The notes below the pieces were generated by a model that saw only the letters and a list, made by a program, of their open reading frames with translations, was not told where the DNA came from and ran no database searches. From contig VYZB01000240.1 in NCBI GenBank assembly GCA_013397455.1, forward strand, positions 27,521 through 91,520: DNA of 64,000 bases. The letters run 5' to 3'. Each line of letters opens with the position of its first letter. The first letter of the stretch is position 1. The translations under genes were made by a program, and so were the position numbers. The DNA comes from Crotophaga sulcirostris (taxonomy: Eukaryota > Chordata > Aves > Cuculiformes > Crotophagidae). Shown here in pieces: positions 38,053 through 49,992 of the stretch.

Positions 38053-38390
38053 CATCTCATTCCTCACTCATCTGGTGCCAAACGCTTGTTCCAAGGGAGT
38101 GCCCTGTATTAAAGGGAAAACTGCCCACGCAGCGCTCTGCACTGGCTCATCAAGAGAGTTCAGGCTGCCACAGAGTCACTCCTTGATTGCACTGCATTGC
38201 AGATCAGCTGTCTGGAGTGGTGTCGCTCCTAAGTAGCCTCCATCTCCCTCTGGTCCTCATCTGTGGGCCTTTCAGGGAACTTTTGAGATGGATCATCCTC
38301 TGCTTGCTGCTCGTAGTTCCGTGTAAGTCTGCTCAGGACCCGAGCACTGTGTAGAGGGTCCATCAATGCAGAGCAGAAAATTCACTGAAT

Positions 38391-38741
38391 GCTTGGGGAG
38401 ACCTTATAGCAACATTCCAGTACCTGAAGGGGGACTACAGGAAAGCTGGGGAGCGACTTTTTACAAGGGCATGGAGTGATAGGACAAGGGGGAATGGCTT
38501 TAAATTGGAAGGGGGAAGATTTAGATTAGATATTAGGAAGAAATTCTTCACGATGAGAATGTTGAGGTACTGGTACAGGTTGCCCAGGGAAGTTGTGAAT
38601 GTCCCATCCCTGGAGGTGTTCAAGGCCAGGTTGAATGGGGTCTTGAGCAGCCTGGGAGGTGTCCCTGCCCATGGCAGGGGATTGGAACTGGATGGGCTTT
38701 GAGGTCCCTTCCAACCCAAACCGTTCTATGATTCTGTGATT
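38391..38741 (+). mobile_element. CR1 LINE, 5'-truncated
   Basis: A CR1 3' portion starting near 'GCTTGGGGAGACCTTATAGC'. It passes through 'GGCTTTAAATTGGAAGGGGG', 'TAGGAAGAAATTCTTCACG' and 'CCCATCCCTGGAGGTGTTC' and ends 'CCGTTCTATGATTCTGTGAT'. ORF2 tail residues are readable at 38505-38702, with RLDIRKKFFTMRM and PSLEVFKARLNG. A small deletion removes the usual 'CTGATCCAGT' just before 'GGGAGGTGTCC'. Confidence 0.94.
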
Positions 38742-40212
38742 GATTCTCAAGCAAGGGTCTGAAGATCTTGCCATACAAGGTATTCCATAAATATCACAGT
38801 CTGCAGCCGATGGAAAAAGAGGAGAACAGTGCACAGGGATCTAACCTGCCAGTGGAGCTGGGAGCAAGATTTTACCCTTTAGCAAGCACAGCCAACCTTA
38901 ATAAAATAGGTCCCAGCAGTCAGTGAAAGAGGAAACCGCGAGATGCTAAACAGAATTACCTTGTGTTTGCTTTTGTGCGTGTAGATCTTGTTGACAGACA
39001 ATATAAATTTCCTGTCCCAGGGTAGACCTCTTGCTAGGCTGCATGCAGTGATTAGAGATTTGGGTGGTTTCTCAGCTTACACTTGGGCACTGGTTTTCCT
39101 TCCGTTGCTTCACAGAGAAGTTGCCAGGGAGACCTGGCGGTGAAGGGAAGGCTCCTCTCCTTCCACCACGCTCCTCACACCGCGGGATATCATCATGCTT
39201 TGGGGAGCTGGGTAACCTGCAGCTTGGTGAAGCAAGATCCTTTTGGCATGGTCCATGGACAGAAAAGCGGGGAGTCACCTGTATGGTGCCTGTACTGTCC
39301 TGCTTATAGGCATGAACAGAGCAGTAATTAAAGCTTGCTCCTTTCACCAGGAGAAGGGTAGGTGATCAGATCATGACAGCACCTCCTGTGCTGCAAAGCA
39401 TGGTCCTCGTGAGGACTAATCAGCAGGACACAGCTCTCTGAAACATTCCTGCTGTAACTATTTGCAAAGTCACACTTCCCAGTGGGCTGCTTCTTGCAGT
39501 GGAAGGTCTGTTGCTGCTGCACTGCACACACAACCCAGCTGGAAGGAAGGACTGCAGACACCTTTCAGCATGAGCAACTGGCTCTTTCTTTGCAATGCAC
39601 GCAACGAATTTCTCACGCCCTTTGCAATGTGGCTTTTTCCCCCCACACTGCTGACTGAACATGGCCATTTTGGCTGGGTCCTTAGAACAGATAAAACTCA
39701 AGTTTCCCTCACTCATTGTTCAGTGTGAAAGCACATAAAAGGTCGTCTTGGTAGTGCTGCTGCCACAGGGTCTATGGCAGGAACTTAACCTCAGCTGTCT
39801 CCTTCATTTAATCACTGAGCTCCATAATTACTCTTGGAGAAGTCATTTCTCTCATCTTCTGCCTTCTTGGCTGGAGGCATGACATGTCTTAGTTTTAATA
39901 TACTGCCTTTTCTCCTGGACAAGCTCTCAGTCTCTTCTGCTTTTGCAGAGTTAAGTACAATGGAGAAAATCCTGCCTGAAATTAAGCATCTTCCCTTTAA
40001 CTGAGTTCATCCTTGGAGATACACAAACCTCACCTGGTCACAGCCCTGAGTAACTGGGGATGGGTGGACCTGCTTTGAGCAAGGCTTTGGACCAGTGGCC
40101 TCCCAAACTAAATTTCTCTGTTTATGTGATTCCTGTCTCTTTCAGAGCCACATTGCTCCCCTTTCTCCCTCATTCTCTGCTCTGTTGGTTCTCAGCAATG
40201 ACCCAGTTTATG
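38742..40212. other. Unique non-coding stretch
   Basis: No gene or named repeat. Short overlapping frames at 39.06-39.73 kb on both strands have no known domains. Confidence 0.45.
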
Positions 40213-40362
40213 AGTGTCCCATCCCTGGAGGTGTTCAAGGTCAGGTTGGATGGGGCTTTGAGCCCCCTGATCCAGTGGGAGGTGTCCCTACCCATGACAG
40301 GGAGGTTGGAATTGGACGGGCTTTGAGATCCCTTCCAACCCAAACCATTCTATGATTCCATG
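40213..40362 (+). mobile_element. CR1 LINE, short 3' end
   Basis: About 150 bp: 'TCCCATCCCTGGAGGTGTTC', 'GGATGGGGCTTTGAGCCCCC', 'GATCCAGTGGGAGGTGTCCC', then 'CCTTCCAACCCAAACCATTC' and 'TATGATTCCATGA'. It shares the 'GAGCCCCCTGATCC' variant with the copy at 59.1 kb, which suggests the same young lineage. Confidence 0.93.
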
Positions 40363-40649
40363 AACCCTGCAACCCTGGCATGGGAAAGGGGATCCCCTAA
40401 CACTGCCGAGATCCCAAATCCGCCCACAGAGAGCAGGAGGGGAGCCTTGGAGCTTCAAAGCCAGGACCAAATATTTACCCTGCGCATGGTATGTCACAGA
40501 CAATTAAGGTATGTGAGCCAAAAGCAGAATGGTGAGAGAAGCTGTTTGCTTTTCAAACTGGACCAGCAAGTACGTATTAAATTACCTGTATGCCAGATAA
40601 TATTTAGCCATAAATCTTATTAGCAGCGCTCTGCAGCAATGTAGATGTG

Positions 40650-40722
40650 AAGGAAGGGAAATAAAAAGAAACAAAAGGAGGAGGGGATGGGTTTGGAATG
40701 ATAAAGAAGAAAGGAGGTGAAC
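40650..40722. repeat. Purine-rich tract
   Basis: About 70 bp of mostly A/G on the plus strand with few pyrimidines. Low complexity; no tandem unit is clear. Confidence 0.5.
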
Positions 40723-41452
40723 CCTTGCTGAGAGCTTCCTTTGCAGCTGAAGTCTTTTATAGGAAGGGCTTCAACTCTGTGAGGAAATCAGCTGGAACAG
40801 GTCTGGCAGGATAGCTCTCCAAGTGAGAGCTCTTCTTGCAGAATACCAATGATTTGCATCCAAAATAAAGTGGCTAGAAGTAGCTATTTCAGGAGCACTC
40901 CCTGCACAGGGCAGGAGCGGGGAGGTGGAAGGGAGTAAAATATAAAACAACACCTGCCTTGGAAAAGAGGAGCGATCTGAAAGGTTTGAAGACAGATCTT
41001 CATGCTAGCTCGCCTTTGTGTCAGAATAGCTGGGGCTTCGTTTTCATTTGTTGCTTTATTTTTTTTATTTGCTTTATTGCCCTGCCTCTGATATGGGGAC
41101 AGACTGCTCTCCCCATATCCCAAAATCAGATGTATTTGGGACCCCCTTGGCAAGCACTGAGGAAGGCTCTGGGAAGGGCTGGGATGGATAAGAAAGAGAA
41201 AAATCACTGTTTGCAGAAGGCTGCTGGTTTTGCAAGCTGTCTGTGCAGGCGCGGAGGCTCTCCCAGCCATGGGGCCCTGTCCCCATGCTTTATGCTCTTA
41301 CTGCTGGTCGCCAGAAGCAATTAACTAGAAAATGGAGTGAGGACAAAAGACTAGCATGAATTACAGCTTCACAGGAGGATGCCCCAAACCCTTCCATCCC
41401 CCAGCCTGAAGGACTTGGTGCTGGGTTTACCTGGTACCTGGACCACTCACCA

Positions 41453-42079
41453 GCTCCCTGGCACTGTGGCACCAGGAGATGCCACACTGTGGGCTGTGCA
41501 GCAGCAGTGCTGGTTCCTGCAGAGGGCTGGTGGGCCACCGGTGTTATAGGCACATAAGCCCAGTTTGCCAGAGGGCTCCAGCCTTCGTTGCTAGTCTTGG
41601 CTGGCTCATTCAAGGAGGAGCCGCGCTGGACGGTTTCTCTGCTCTGAGATGGGCACCGTGCCACACGCTGAGCCGTCTCGCTGCCAGGAGCAGCAGGTCC
41701 TGGCAGGGAATGGGACAGGACTGCTTGCCTAGCAAGGAGCTTCCCATCAGCCAGGCACTGTGGCAGGCTCCAAGCACCCCTCCTCAAACGCCGGCTGCCG
41801 TATGTGCCTTTTCCCTCCCCGGGCGGAGGCTGGCGATGTGAGAAATCACGCCTCGGGCATGCTGTTCCCGAGGAGCGTGGGAGAAGGTTTTGCAGACAGC
41901 AAGGCAGCACCCTGAGGCACGTTTCCAGCTCCCCACAGTCAGCTTCCCAGTGATGCTGATCCCCAGGTTCCAGCTGTGCCGTTGTACCGACACCACCAGC
42001 TCGGTCAGCACACCACGTGTGCTTGTTGCACAGAGGGTCAGCAAATGCAAACCGCAGCTCCATCTCGCCTCTCCCTTGC
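41453..42079 (-). CDS. Putative exon-like open block (unrecognised)
   Basis: The longest open frame outside a repeat lies on the minus strand and runs 288 codons from 42156 to 41290. Within it, a strong splice-acceptor pattern (a long pyrimidine tract, then CTATCTAG) ends at 42080. Seventeen bases later an ATG at 42063-42061 has a strong context (G at -3 and at +4). Near 41453 the frame crosses GAGCTGGTGAGTGG, a donor-like site, with further GT donors just after. The predicted peptide starts MELRFAFADPLCNKH, has scattered cysteines and is Ser/Pro/Arg-rich. It has no domain, signal or membrane segment I know. The block overlaps a CpG-enriched patch, and high GC alone lengthens random frames. 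This is a hypothesis, not a gene call. Confidence 0.15.
41600..41890. promoter_or_regulatory. CpG-enriched patch
   Basis: By hand I count about 19 CpG in roughly 300 bp, with GC near 60% and an observed/expected ratio around 0.6. This is the densest large CpG cluster in the window. It could be a weak island, an exon effect or a regulatory element. No core promoter motif is clear. Confidence 0.25.
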
Positions 42080-45000
42080 CTAGATAGGAAAAAAAGAGAC
42101 ACAGAAAACTGCTGAAAAATTCCTGCTTTGCAGGGGAATTGCCATGAGACATCCATTCATGCCAGGAGAGCACTTGGACGCGGCAGCCAGGAGTGCTTTA
42201 AACAAGCCGAGGTGATGCCCAGATCTACACTGGCCATCTGCTTCCTGCAGGACAGGGTATCAGTCCAGGGCGCTGAAAAACAGCACCATAACAAGCCCTT
42301 TGGTTCTGGTTATCAGCTGGTGACAAGGGCTGCTGGCAGGAGGGACGCTGGGATTTAAAAGCCGTGATCCAAACCCTGCTCTGCTCTTTGTTTCTGGGTC
42401 ACATACAAGACCATACAGAGCTTATTTTCAGAGTCTGGCTTAGAAGTGGCTGAAACCTGGTGAATCTATACCTGGGACAGCAAGAGATCAAGGCAGTCAC
42501 AGCTCCCAAAATAAACTGCTGTGGCCACAACCCAATTTGCCCATGTGGCTACCATGGATGATAACATGCTGGACCGTCAGCCAGGCTGCGTCGCTGGTCC
42601 TGGCTGAAACACAGCCCTTGGGACTGGCAGCATCCAATATTTCTGTTTTCTGTGATTCCATGCACTGGTTTGGAAAATCAGCATGGCACCATGCAGTTGC
42701 TGTCTGTTCCTTACACAGAAGGTGAGCGTGATCCCTTCTTTGACTTGACCCTGGAGTGGCCCGTTGACCGGACCAATGCAGAATGATGCTCCCATCCTGC
42801 TCCTGCACACTGTGATGTGCTCTCTGCACAGATTGTGTATTTGTGAGGGAGTGGCTGACTCACATGGCTGGAGAGAGACGTTTCATTGCAGTGCTCTGCA
42901 GGAGCCTGCTATTAAATCCTATTCTAACAGTGCGCTGGTCACAGTGCATTAAGTAACAAGGTCACCTGGGCATCTCCTGCTGGGGACCTTGCTGGAGCAC
43001 AGCCATCATGCGGGTGTACCTTGTAGCTTTTTATGAGCTCAGCTTTGGTGCACAGATAAATTTTGGTCTCATGTCTCCTCCCAGGGACAGCAGTAGCCAT
43101 GGACATCACTCTGCCTCTTCATCAGCTGCGTTGCTCCACGGTGAGGAGCTGTGGGGACCCTCTGGCTGGGGATGTGCATGTGCAGGGACATCCTCCTCCA
43201 CTCGTCACACTCCTAGTGAGCTGGCCAGGCTCCTCCTGTACTAGCTGTGACTTCCTTGGGTAAGATTTTTTCCAACCTTGAGGGCTTGGAAGTTGACTGC
43301 TGAAAGTCTGGGTAAGGTGCAAGTTAGGAAAGCAGCTTTTAAAGTGTTTTGTTGATGCGTTTACCCTGTTTTTGTCAAGCCTGGGGGAGTTGATATGCAA
43401 CTGAAAACAGTTTCAGTTGGTGTTAAGTTCCTCAAGGGCTGCTCAAGGCAGGAATCTTCAGGAAAGGCAATCTAAATTAACTTCCAAATTAGAGTAATTA
43501 AACCAAATGAAGTCTTTGCTGGGAAGAACCCCTGGATGGATGATGCACTTAGCTCAGGGTAATTGTCCTTGGGCTGCTCTCAGCTGCGGTGGGGATGAGA
43601 TGCTTTGCCACTGTCACCAAAAATTTCACCCTCCTTTCCATTGGCTGTAAGGTAGCAGCACGTGGCTGGGACATGGTCACCTGTTCTATTTTGTGACTCC
43701 TACCTGTGTCTGTCTGGTCTCACTCCGAATTCTTGGTGCTAATTTGATTTGGAGTCCTGACACTGGAAACTTCAAAGTGTTGATTTCTTTACTCATCAAA
43801 AACAGAAGCCAGCTTTGCAATCTCAGAACTTCACACAGGACACATCTGCAAGCTTACCCGGAGCAAAGTGCTAAATGGGGCAAGAACTGCCAATTTTGCA
43901 ACAATTATCAAGAAATACTGAATTGAAATATTCCCTAACGACAGGGGAAAAGTCAGATCAAAGCAGTTGTTGCTGCTCCATGACCTGGAAGTCACATGTG
44001 GCATTCTCTCCTTGGGGATGTTTCTGTTCCTCTGACCAGTTCCTGACCTTTCTCAAAGAGGTCCTCAACCCCAGCCAAGAGGGAAAGGCACCTTCCCATG
44101 CCTCCCTTCTTCTTCTAGTCTTTGCCAATGTTGCTCATAAATTGTCACTGTATGAAGCAGAGGGATTTGCTTGTGTTTCGGTGCCACGCACTGGCACCCC
44201 AGCCCACCAGGAGCCCGGATGTGCTGTGTTTTATCAGCCCTCTGCATATTTGATGTTCTTGGCCAAGTTGCCCAGAGCCTTAGGGAGGGACAGTGTGCAG
44301 GAGACTAAAGCTCCCTGCCTGCTAAGCGTTGGCCATCAAAGTGGGCTTTTGCTCTTAGATTAACTGTTGCCTTCTTTTAAGGCTTGGAATTGACTTATTT
44401 TGGAAAAAGCCGTAGCTGCAGAGAGTAGCTGGTGGCAGCAGAGGGTCAGGTCCCCAGCTGGAGGAGCTCATCCTATTGAACTGCTTCAGCCCAGATCCTC
44501 TGGCCTTGTGAAGGCATAGGAGCAAATGGCCAAGAATCTTGCAATTCTGCTACTGACAACCCACCTGTGGGACTCAGAAGCAAGGTTGGTGGGCATTGTC
44601 CTGTTTTCAGCCTGGCTGCAGCAATGGAGTAGGAAGAGGGTGAGTTTCTCCTCAGTGGATAAACATCAAGCCAAGCACAAACCCCCTAAGGGCTCTTGAT
44701 GAGCCTTCAGGTATCTGAGGAGCCTTCAGCTATGACTGGGGCACGAGGAGAGGTGAAAGCAATGCCTAATTCCTGCATGGCAGCCATGGACACCCTGGCA
44801 TCATCTGAGGCTCCTTTCAGAGCGATCATCACTCCATGGATCTGAAAGGAAAGCTTTCAACATGCTCCTCTTGCAGAGAAGGTCAAAGAGGGGCAGGAGA
44901 AATAACCTGGTGCATAGTTGCTTTGGCTTTGAAGCTTCTGGCTTTTTTGGAAAACTCTCAGTAGATCTGGTGGAGTGATTTTGCAGAACAGAAAATGGAT

Positions 45001-45570
45001 GCAAGCTGGAGGCAAAGCGTTCTTCTTTCTTCTTCAGCTCTCTATTTTCTCAATCAAGTTCTGAAACCCTCTCCTGAATGCTCGGGTTGCTGTTTTCTTG
45101 GGTTTATTTAGTGGTACTTTCACTGCTGCTGTTTTTTAGGGGGGGGAATATGATAAAAGAAGAGGAAGGAAAGGTTTTTTTTCTGTTCTTTTTTTTTTTT
45201 CTTAAAGCCAGAAATGAGAAAATGGAAAATATAAAAGAACATGTAACTGTCCCAATTCTTTCAAAATAGCTCCTCACCAATTTCCATTCTCAATTACAGA
45301 CTTTGTGCCTCAGCAAAAATAAAAAGGTAAACTGTGTATCTCCTGTAGAAATACAGGGGCATTTTTCTTTGTTCACACCTGCTTCAGTACTGACCTAAGG
45401 AGACCTTCCTTTGACTTTGGTGGCTTTGAAAGACCTATTGTTCCTTAACAGCAATCCTTTATGCTGACGTGTTCATTTTGTGTGCATCTGTCAACAGGGG
45501 AGGGGGGAAAATTATTGAAAGGGGTAATAAAGGAGATGAAAACAATCTGTGCTGGTCTCTGGATAATAAC

Positions 45571-45689
45571 CAGCTGACATTAAGCCTAAGACCAGCTGAT
45601 AACAGTTAATAATGAATGGGCATTAATTAAAGCTAAATTACAGGGGAAGGTGTAAACTTGGCTCTCAATCCAATTAGAGCCCTGTAATT
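45571..45689. promoter_or_regulatory. TAAT-rich stem-loop, candidate enhancer
   Basis: Two CAGCTG E-boxes (45571-45576, 45593-45598) precede TTAATTAA at 45623-45630. These are followed by a 10 bp perfect inverted repeat AATTACAGGG (45636-45645) / CCCTGTAATT (45680-45689). An alternative inner stem pairs GGCTCT (45660-45665) with AGAGCC (45676-45681). The combination resembles developmental non-coding elements. Conservation has not been tested. Confidence 0.3.
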
Positions 45690-46080
45690 CATAACGGAGA
45701 GAATCTGTCCAGCCTGTGAATAAATGATCAAAGGCTAGCAAAGTCAACAGCAGGGCTGTGTAATAGTTTAGATGATGCCTCAATAGGGAAGACACCAAAG
45801 GAGGATTAACAGGCAGCTGGAGCCAGATGTTTCACCGGGTTTGCCATGCAATGTGCCAACAAGATCCATGGTGGTGCATGCGTGGAGCTGAACCATGGTG
45901 TGGCCCCAGAAGGCTTTGGGATGAACCCAAAGGGAGGGTAGGGACCTGATAGAAGGAAGATATTTGTCATGAGCCCATCATGATGACAGCGTGAGGGAAA
46001 AGTCCCTAGGGAAGCTGGTCAGATCTCTAAATAGTGGACACCAAGGAGGTTTAGACAACCATTGGTGACATACCCTTAAA

Positions 46081-46107
46081 AAGGTCCGTGCCTTAGGGCA
46101 CGGACTT
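46081..46107. repeat. Hairpin next to a CR1 5' edge
   Basis: GTCCGTGCC (46084-46092) pairs perfectly with GGCACGGAC (46097-46105) around a TTAG loop. One G:T and one A:T pair extend it outward. It ends 8 bp before the recognisable CR1 body begins and may be part of that CR1 subfamily. Confidence 0.75.
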
Positions 46108-46115
46108 AAACTTCG

Positions 46116-46355
46116 TCAGGGGAGGTTTAGACTTGATGTTAGGAAGAAGTTCTTCACTGAAAGGGTGATTGGCCACTGGAATGTGCTGCCCAGGGAGGTG
46201 GTGGAGTCGCCGACCCTTGATGTGTTTAAGGGAAGATTGGATGAGGCACTGAGTGCCATGGTTTAGATGATGGGTTGGTGTTAGTGTTGGCTTGTGGGTT
46301 GGACTTGATGATCTCAGAGGTCTCTTCCAACCTGGTTATACTGTGTGAAACTGTG
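46116..46355 (+). mobile_element. CR1 LINE 3' end, other subfamily
   Basis: 'CAGGGGAGGTTTAGACTTGA', 'TAGGAAGAAGTTCTTCACTG', 'CTGCCCAGGGAGGTGGTGGA', then 'GGACTTGATGATCTCAGAGG' and 'TCTCTTCCAACCTGG', ending in a decayed tail. This subgroup differs from the ATTCTATGA-tailed copies. It carries a perfect 13 nt palindrome GGCACTGAGTGCC at 46245-46257. Confidence 0.88.
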
Positions 46356-49300
46356 CAAAGACAAAAAAGACGAAGTAAGACGCTGATGGCTGTGATCAAA
46401 AGCCTCATTGCATCTCAGAAACAGTGGCATGCCCACACTGACAGCTACTTTAGCATTTAAACTAATGTCTGTCCATGGAGTTGTTCTCCATCCAGACTCA
46501 TCTTTCAGCTCCCGTGCCAGGAGCAGCTCCAGTCCAAGCAGACCCACAAAGTGGGGGAGAGCCAGGAGGAGTAGCCAAGGCAGCAAGTTTTGTAGGGCCT
46601 GGGAATCATAACTGTACAATATGGCCTTACCAAGGCCAAAGCATCTCTGGCAGCATCAGCAGCACTGACAAACTTGGAAGGACAGGTGTTGGCTGTTGCC
46701 ATACTTGGGGACAGAACTGTGTTTAGACCTCATGATGTTTAAAGAAGCTATCTTCCAAATGTCCCAGACCAAACAACTATGAGGAAAAATACAACATTTT
46801 GAATGCGTTGCATGTTTAAGACACACTCAGACCTTCAGATGTGCCCCATAAATGATCTTCAAACATTGCACAGCATCAGTGGCACTCTGAAAACACTCTT
46901 CTGGTCCAAAGGAACTCCACACATCTTCTGCCTGTTTCTCCTACATCTTGTCTGCAGAGCAGCTGATCCAGATGTGCTATTCAAGATTAAAGGGAATGTT
47001 CTCACTCAAGAATAAATGTGGGATTTTTTTCATTTAATGAGATGAAGAGAATGTGTTTTTGCACTTTGGCTCAATACAGCTTCATGTTACAAGTATCCAC
47101 GGATGTAATTCAGAAGGATGCTCTAGTTTAGACATGTTCCCTGTGTAACTACCCACCAGGTACAGACTGATCTTTGTGGCACCCATGTGCAGAATAAGCT
47201 GGAGGATGACACAGCTGAGGTGTCAGGGCTTGCTGGGGCCAGATGAGTGCCAGCTTGCACCGACCCTGGTGGTAGGAGCTAGGGTAAAGAAGCTGGTGAA
47301 GTTTAGTCTCCTTTGCACAGCTTTGTCAGAAGGCAGTTACTGACTCGGAGCAGTATTTCCTAAATATCATGGCCCATGCTTTCCAGGACAGCATCCGCGT
47401 GTACCTGCATGCAGAGCAGCCACATACAAAGGATGCTCCACACATACCATGCTGGTGGGCAAGGCTGGGTTTGCTACAGCGTGGCCATGCTTTCTTCAAG
47501 AAGCAGCAAGAGGGAACCTGACTCCCCAGCTACCAATGCTGTCATGAAGAATGAGCTGAGCCTGGAAATATTTCAATTATCTTTTCCCAAACAAATCCGT
47601 ATTTGCAGAGTCTTGATTTTTCCATGTTTCTAGGTGCCAGACCTGGGTGTGCTGATGTAATTTTGAGGAGATGCTTGGTTGAGGCTTGACAGTCTTGGAG
47701 AGAAACCAAGTCTCTTTAGTCTTCAGTAGTGCAATGGTCTGAGCTCTCCCATAATTCTCCCAATCGACTGTCACCTTCAGCACCCAGACCTTATGCAAAC
47801 ATCTGAAGTGATGCTGAAGGCTGCTTAAAGAGCAGAACTCTGATCTGAACTTTCTTCTAACTGAAATGTCAATATTAAAGACTCCAGCATGATTATGGGG
47901 TCCTGTTGTGTAGGAAATTGCCTTCAATCCATCTGGCTGTATTAGAGATAATTTCTTTCCCTTCCTGACCTTCAGATATTATTCTGGAAAAAAACAATTC
48001 TCAAGATGCTATGGCAGGAGGAATAAAAATAGCTGAACAGATGAGCTGGTCTCTCTAAAAGTGCAAATACTTCCAAGTGCTTATAGTGCAGAGAAAATGA
48101 AGCCTGTAGCAGGAAACAGAGGGAATCCCTATACAAAAGAAGGAAATTTGGAAAGAATGACTAATCTAGGAGAGGAAACTAAGTGGTGTGGCCTGTTGTT
48201 AGCAAGGCAAGTGTCTCTCAAAGCATGAAGCCAGTGTGCATGCCGTGCAGGACACAGCACCCCAGTACAGCTGATCCTCCTTGGTGGGGCAGGGCTGCTG
48301 GGATCTCCCTGGGCTTTCAGAGACAGAGGCTTTGAGGAGTGTGAAGAATGGTGTGGGATGAAATTTGAAAATGCCTCTAAAATGTCAACCTGGGAAAAGC
48401 TGAATGTCACCAAGGTGATTCATGAAGAAGACCAGTTTAAGCTTCCACTCCCGGAAACTAATGCTTCTACTCTGCTCTCGTGAGACCACACCTGGAGCCC
48501 TGTGACAACAGAGCCCGCAGCAAGTGAACACCTTTCTGATCCATTCTGCCTTTTCATCCATCTCCCCTGCTGCGTTAGCAGAGCTGCCCTCCTTTCCCAG
48601 GGCTCCCTGCACTCAGGAATTCCTGAGGTGGGGAGATGTGGGGCTTCGGCTTTAACTGTTAGCTACCAAGATTATGCTGGGGAATAGTTTGACCTCCTGG
48701 TGAAGGAGAGCTCATACTTTAGAGGTGACTTGGCTACAGGACTTTGGGGAAGTGAGCGAGCAGATAAGAAAATAAGGAGGAGCTGACAAACATGCAAGAC
48801 TGGGAAAAGCCCACACTATCCCTTCTACCTCGAGCAAAACACTGGGCATCACTGCTTGAGGCATGGATGGGGGGAGACTGAAACATAATCCACTAAGCTT
48901 CCTGTCATCTGCAGGTTCGTCCTGCCAAGATGTGAGCTCACCAAGTGGAACAAATTCATCAAGACCCCCTCCACAACCTAAACCTGACCTCATACCTTTT
49001 AGAGAGCAGCATCCCACAGGCTCCGTGGCTGTCACTCTCTTGAGCACAGACCCTGGAGAATTTGCAATGCTGTAGACACTTCCCCGTGGCCTCGCACAGC
49101 ACTGGTGACCCACTATCAGCTTGGTCACTGCCAATCCTTATCCTTCCTTTTTGTCCCCCCCCTGCCTGTTTGCAGTGCTGGTCTGGATCCATTTCAACCC
49201 CATCCACCAAAAAGCTTGCCGTGACTGCCTTCAGGATGGAGTTAGAGCCCTCCAGCACAAGTCAGAGCCAACAGTCTCAGATCCCACCATCCTGCTGTAC

Positions 49301-49992
49301 ATTGGTTGCCCTGTGGCAGGTTGGAAGACCTTGAGCAGGCATTGAAAAACCTTGGGATGTGCAATGCAGAGGTGTTGCTGTGGTATGTGAGGACTTGAGT
49401 CAGGCCATAGCAGGCTCCATGGCTCCAGTTCAGTGATGGATGGATAGCTCGTACCCCGAAGCAGGGGTTATCTAGGATATTTAGGTTATTCTAGGCATTT
49501 ACATTATCTCAGTACTCGATATCCAGCCCCCTCCATGATCCTGGATAATGGAGAATTTGGTTTCATTCCCACAGCCTTCAAACTTTAACTCCTCTCCATC
49601 ACACGTTGTTTCTGCCCCAGCGCATCTCACTGGGTTTCACTGTACTCACTGAAAAGTGATGTGAGAGTTTCCTTTAGCCTGCTAAATTATCACAAAACCA
49701 GAGCACAGCATTAAGAGGGGTTTGTTTAACAGCTTCCCAAAGCTGGGAAGGCAGCCTGGTCTGTGGGAATGGGATTTGAAGAGAGAGTTGCAGTCACTGG
49801 CCCAACTGGGACTTGCAGTTGCTCCCCTTATGTGCATGTCCCAGTCCCCAGCTTGCTTAGATCCAGCCATAAAGAAGATGAGACACAGTGGGAGCCCATG
49901 GAGAAGAGAGGTGGTCTCGTGGTGCTGATTCTTCCATCATCTATTTTATGCATCCTAAAAGACACTTTTCCTGATCTTTTGGGACCTATGCG
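46356..49992. other. Unique stretch with one CR1 scrap
   Basis: No gene is recognised. Contains the short CR1-like fragment at 48464-48503. Open frames near 46.3-46.7 and 48.7-49.3 kb overlap on both strands without domains. Confidence 0.45.
48464..48503 (+). mobile_element. Short CR1-like fragment
   Basis: 'CTGCTCTCGTGAGACCACAC' followed by 'CTGGAGCCCTGTG' aligns with the same internal block in the copies at 2.7 and 59.1 kb. Only about 40 bp are recognisable, and flanking CR1 sequence is missing on both sides. Confidence 0.5.

Larger units (their letters stand above)
34702..38390. other. Unique non-coding stretch
   Basis: No gene is recognised. It contains a compact direct-plus-inverted repeat at 35685-35723 and a 12 bp direct duplication GTACAAAGCTCC at 36839-36850 and 36852-36863. 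TAAT-rich sequence lies at 36950-36970, and a stem-loop segment at 38026-38052. Confidence 0.45.
40363..46080. other. Unique stretch with an exon-like block
   Basis: No confirmed gene. It contains a purine-rich tract at about 40650-40722, a T-rich run near 41060-41072, the minus-strand exon-like block at 41.45-42.08 kb and G8 near 45141-45148. A T run lies near 45177-45200, and a TAAT-rich stem-loop segment at 45.54-45.69 kb. The remaining frames, such as 43875-44363 (+), have no recognisable domain. Confidence 0.4.

Noticed and set aside
40959..41324. Possible small membrane protein (hydrophobic FVFICCFIFFICFIALPL)
   Set aside because: The hydrophobic run is produced by a T-rich low-complexity stretch. 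No splice or start evidence and no family match.
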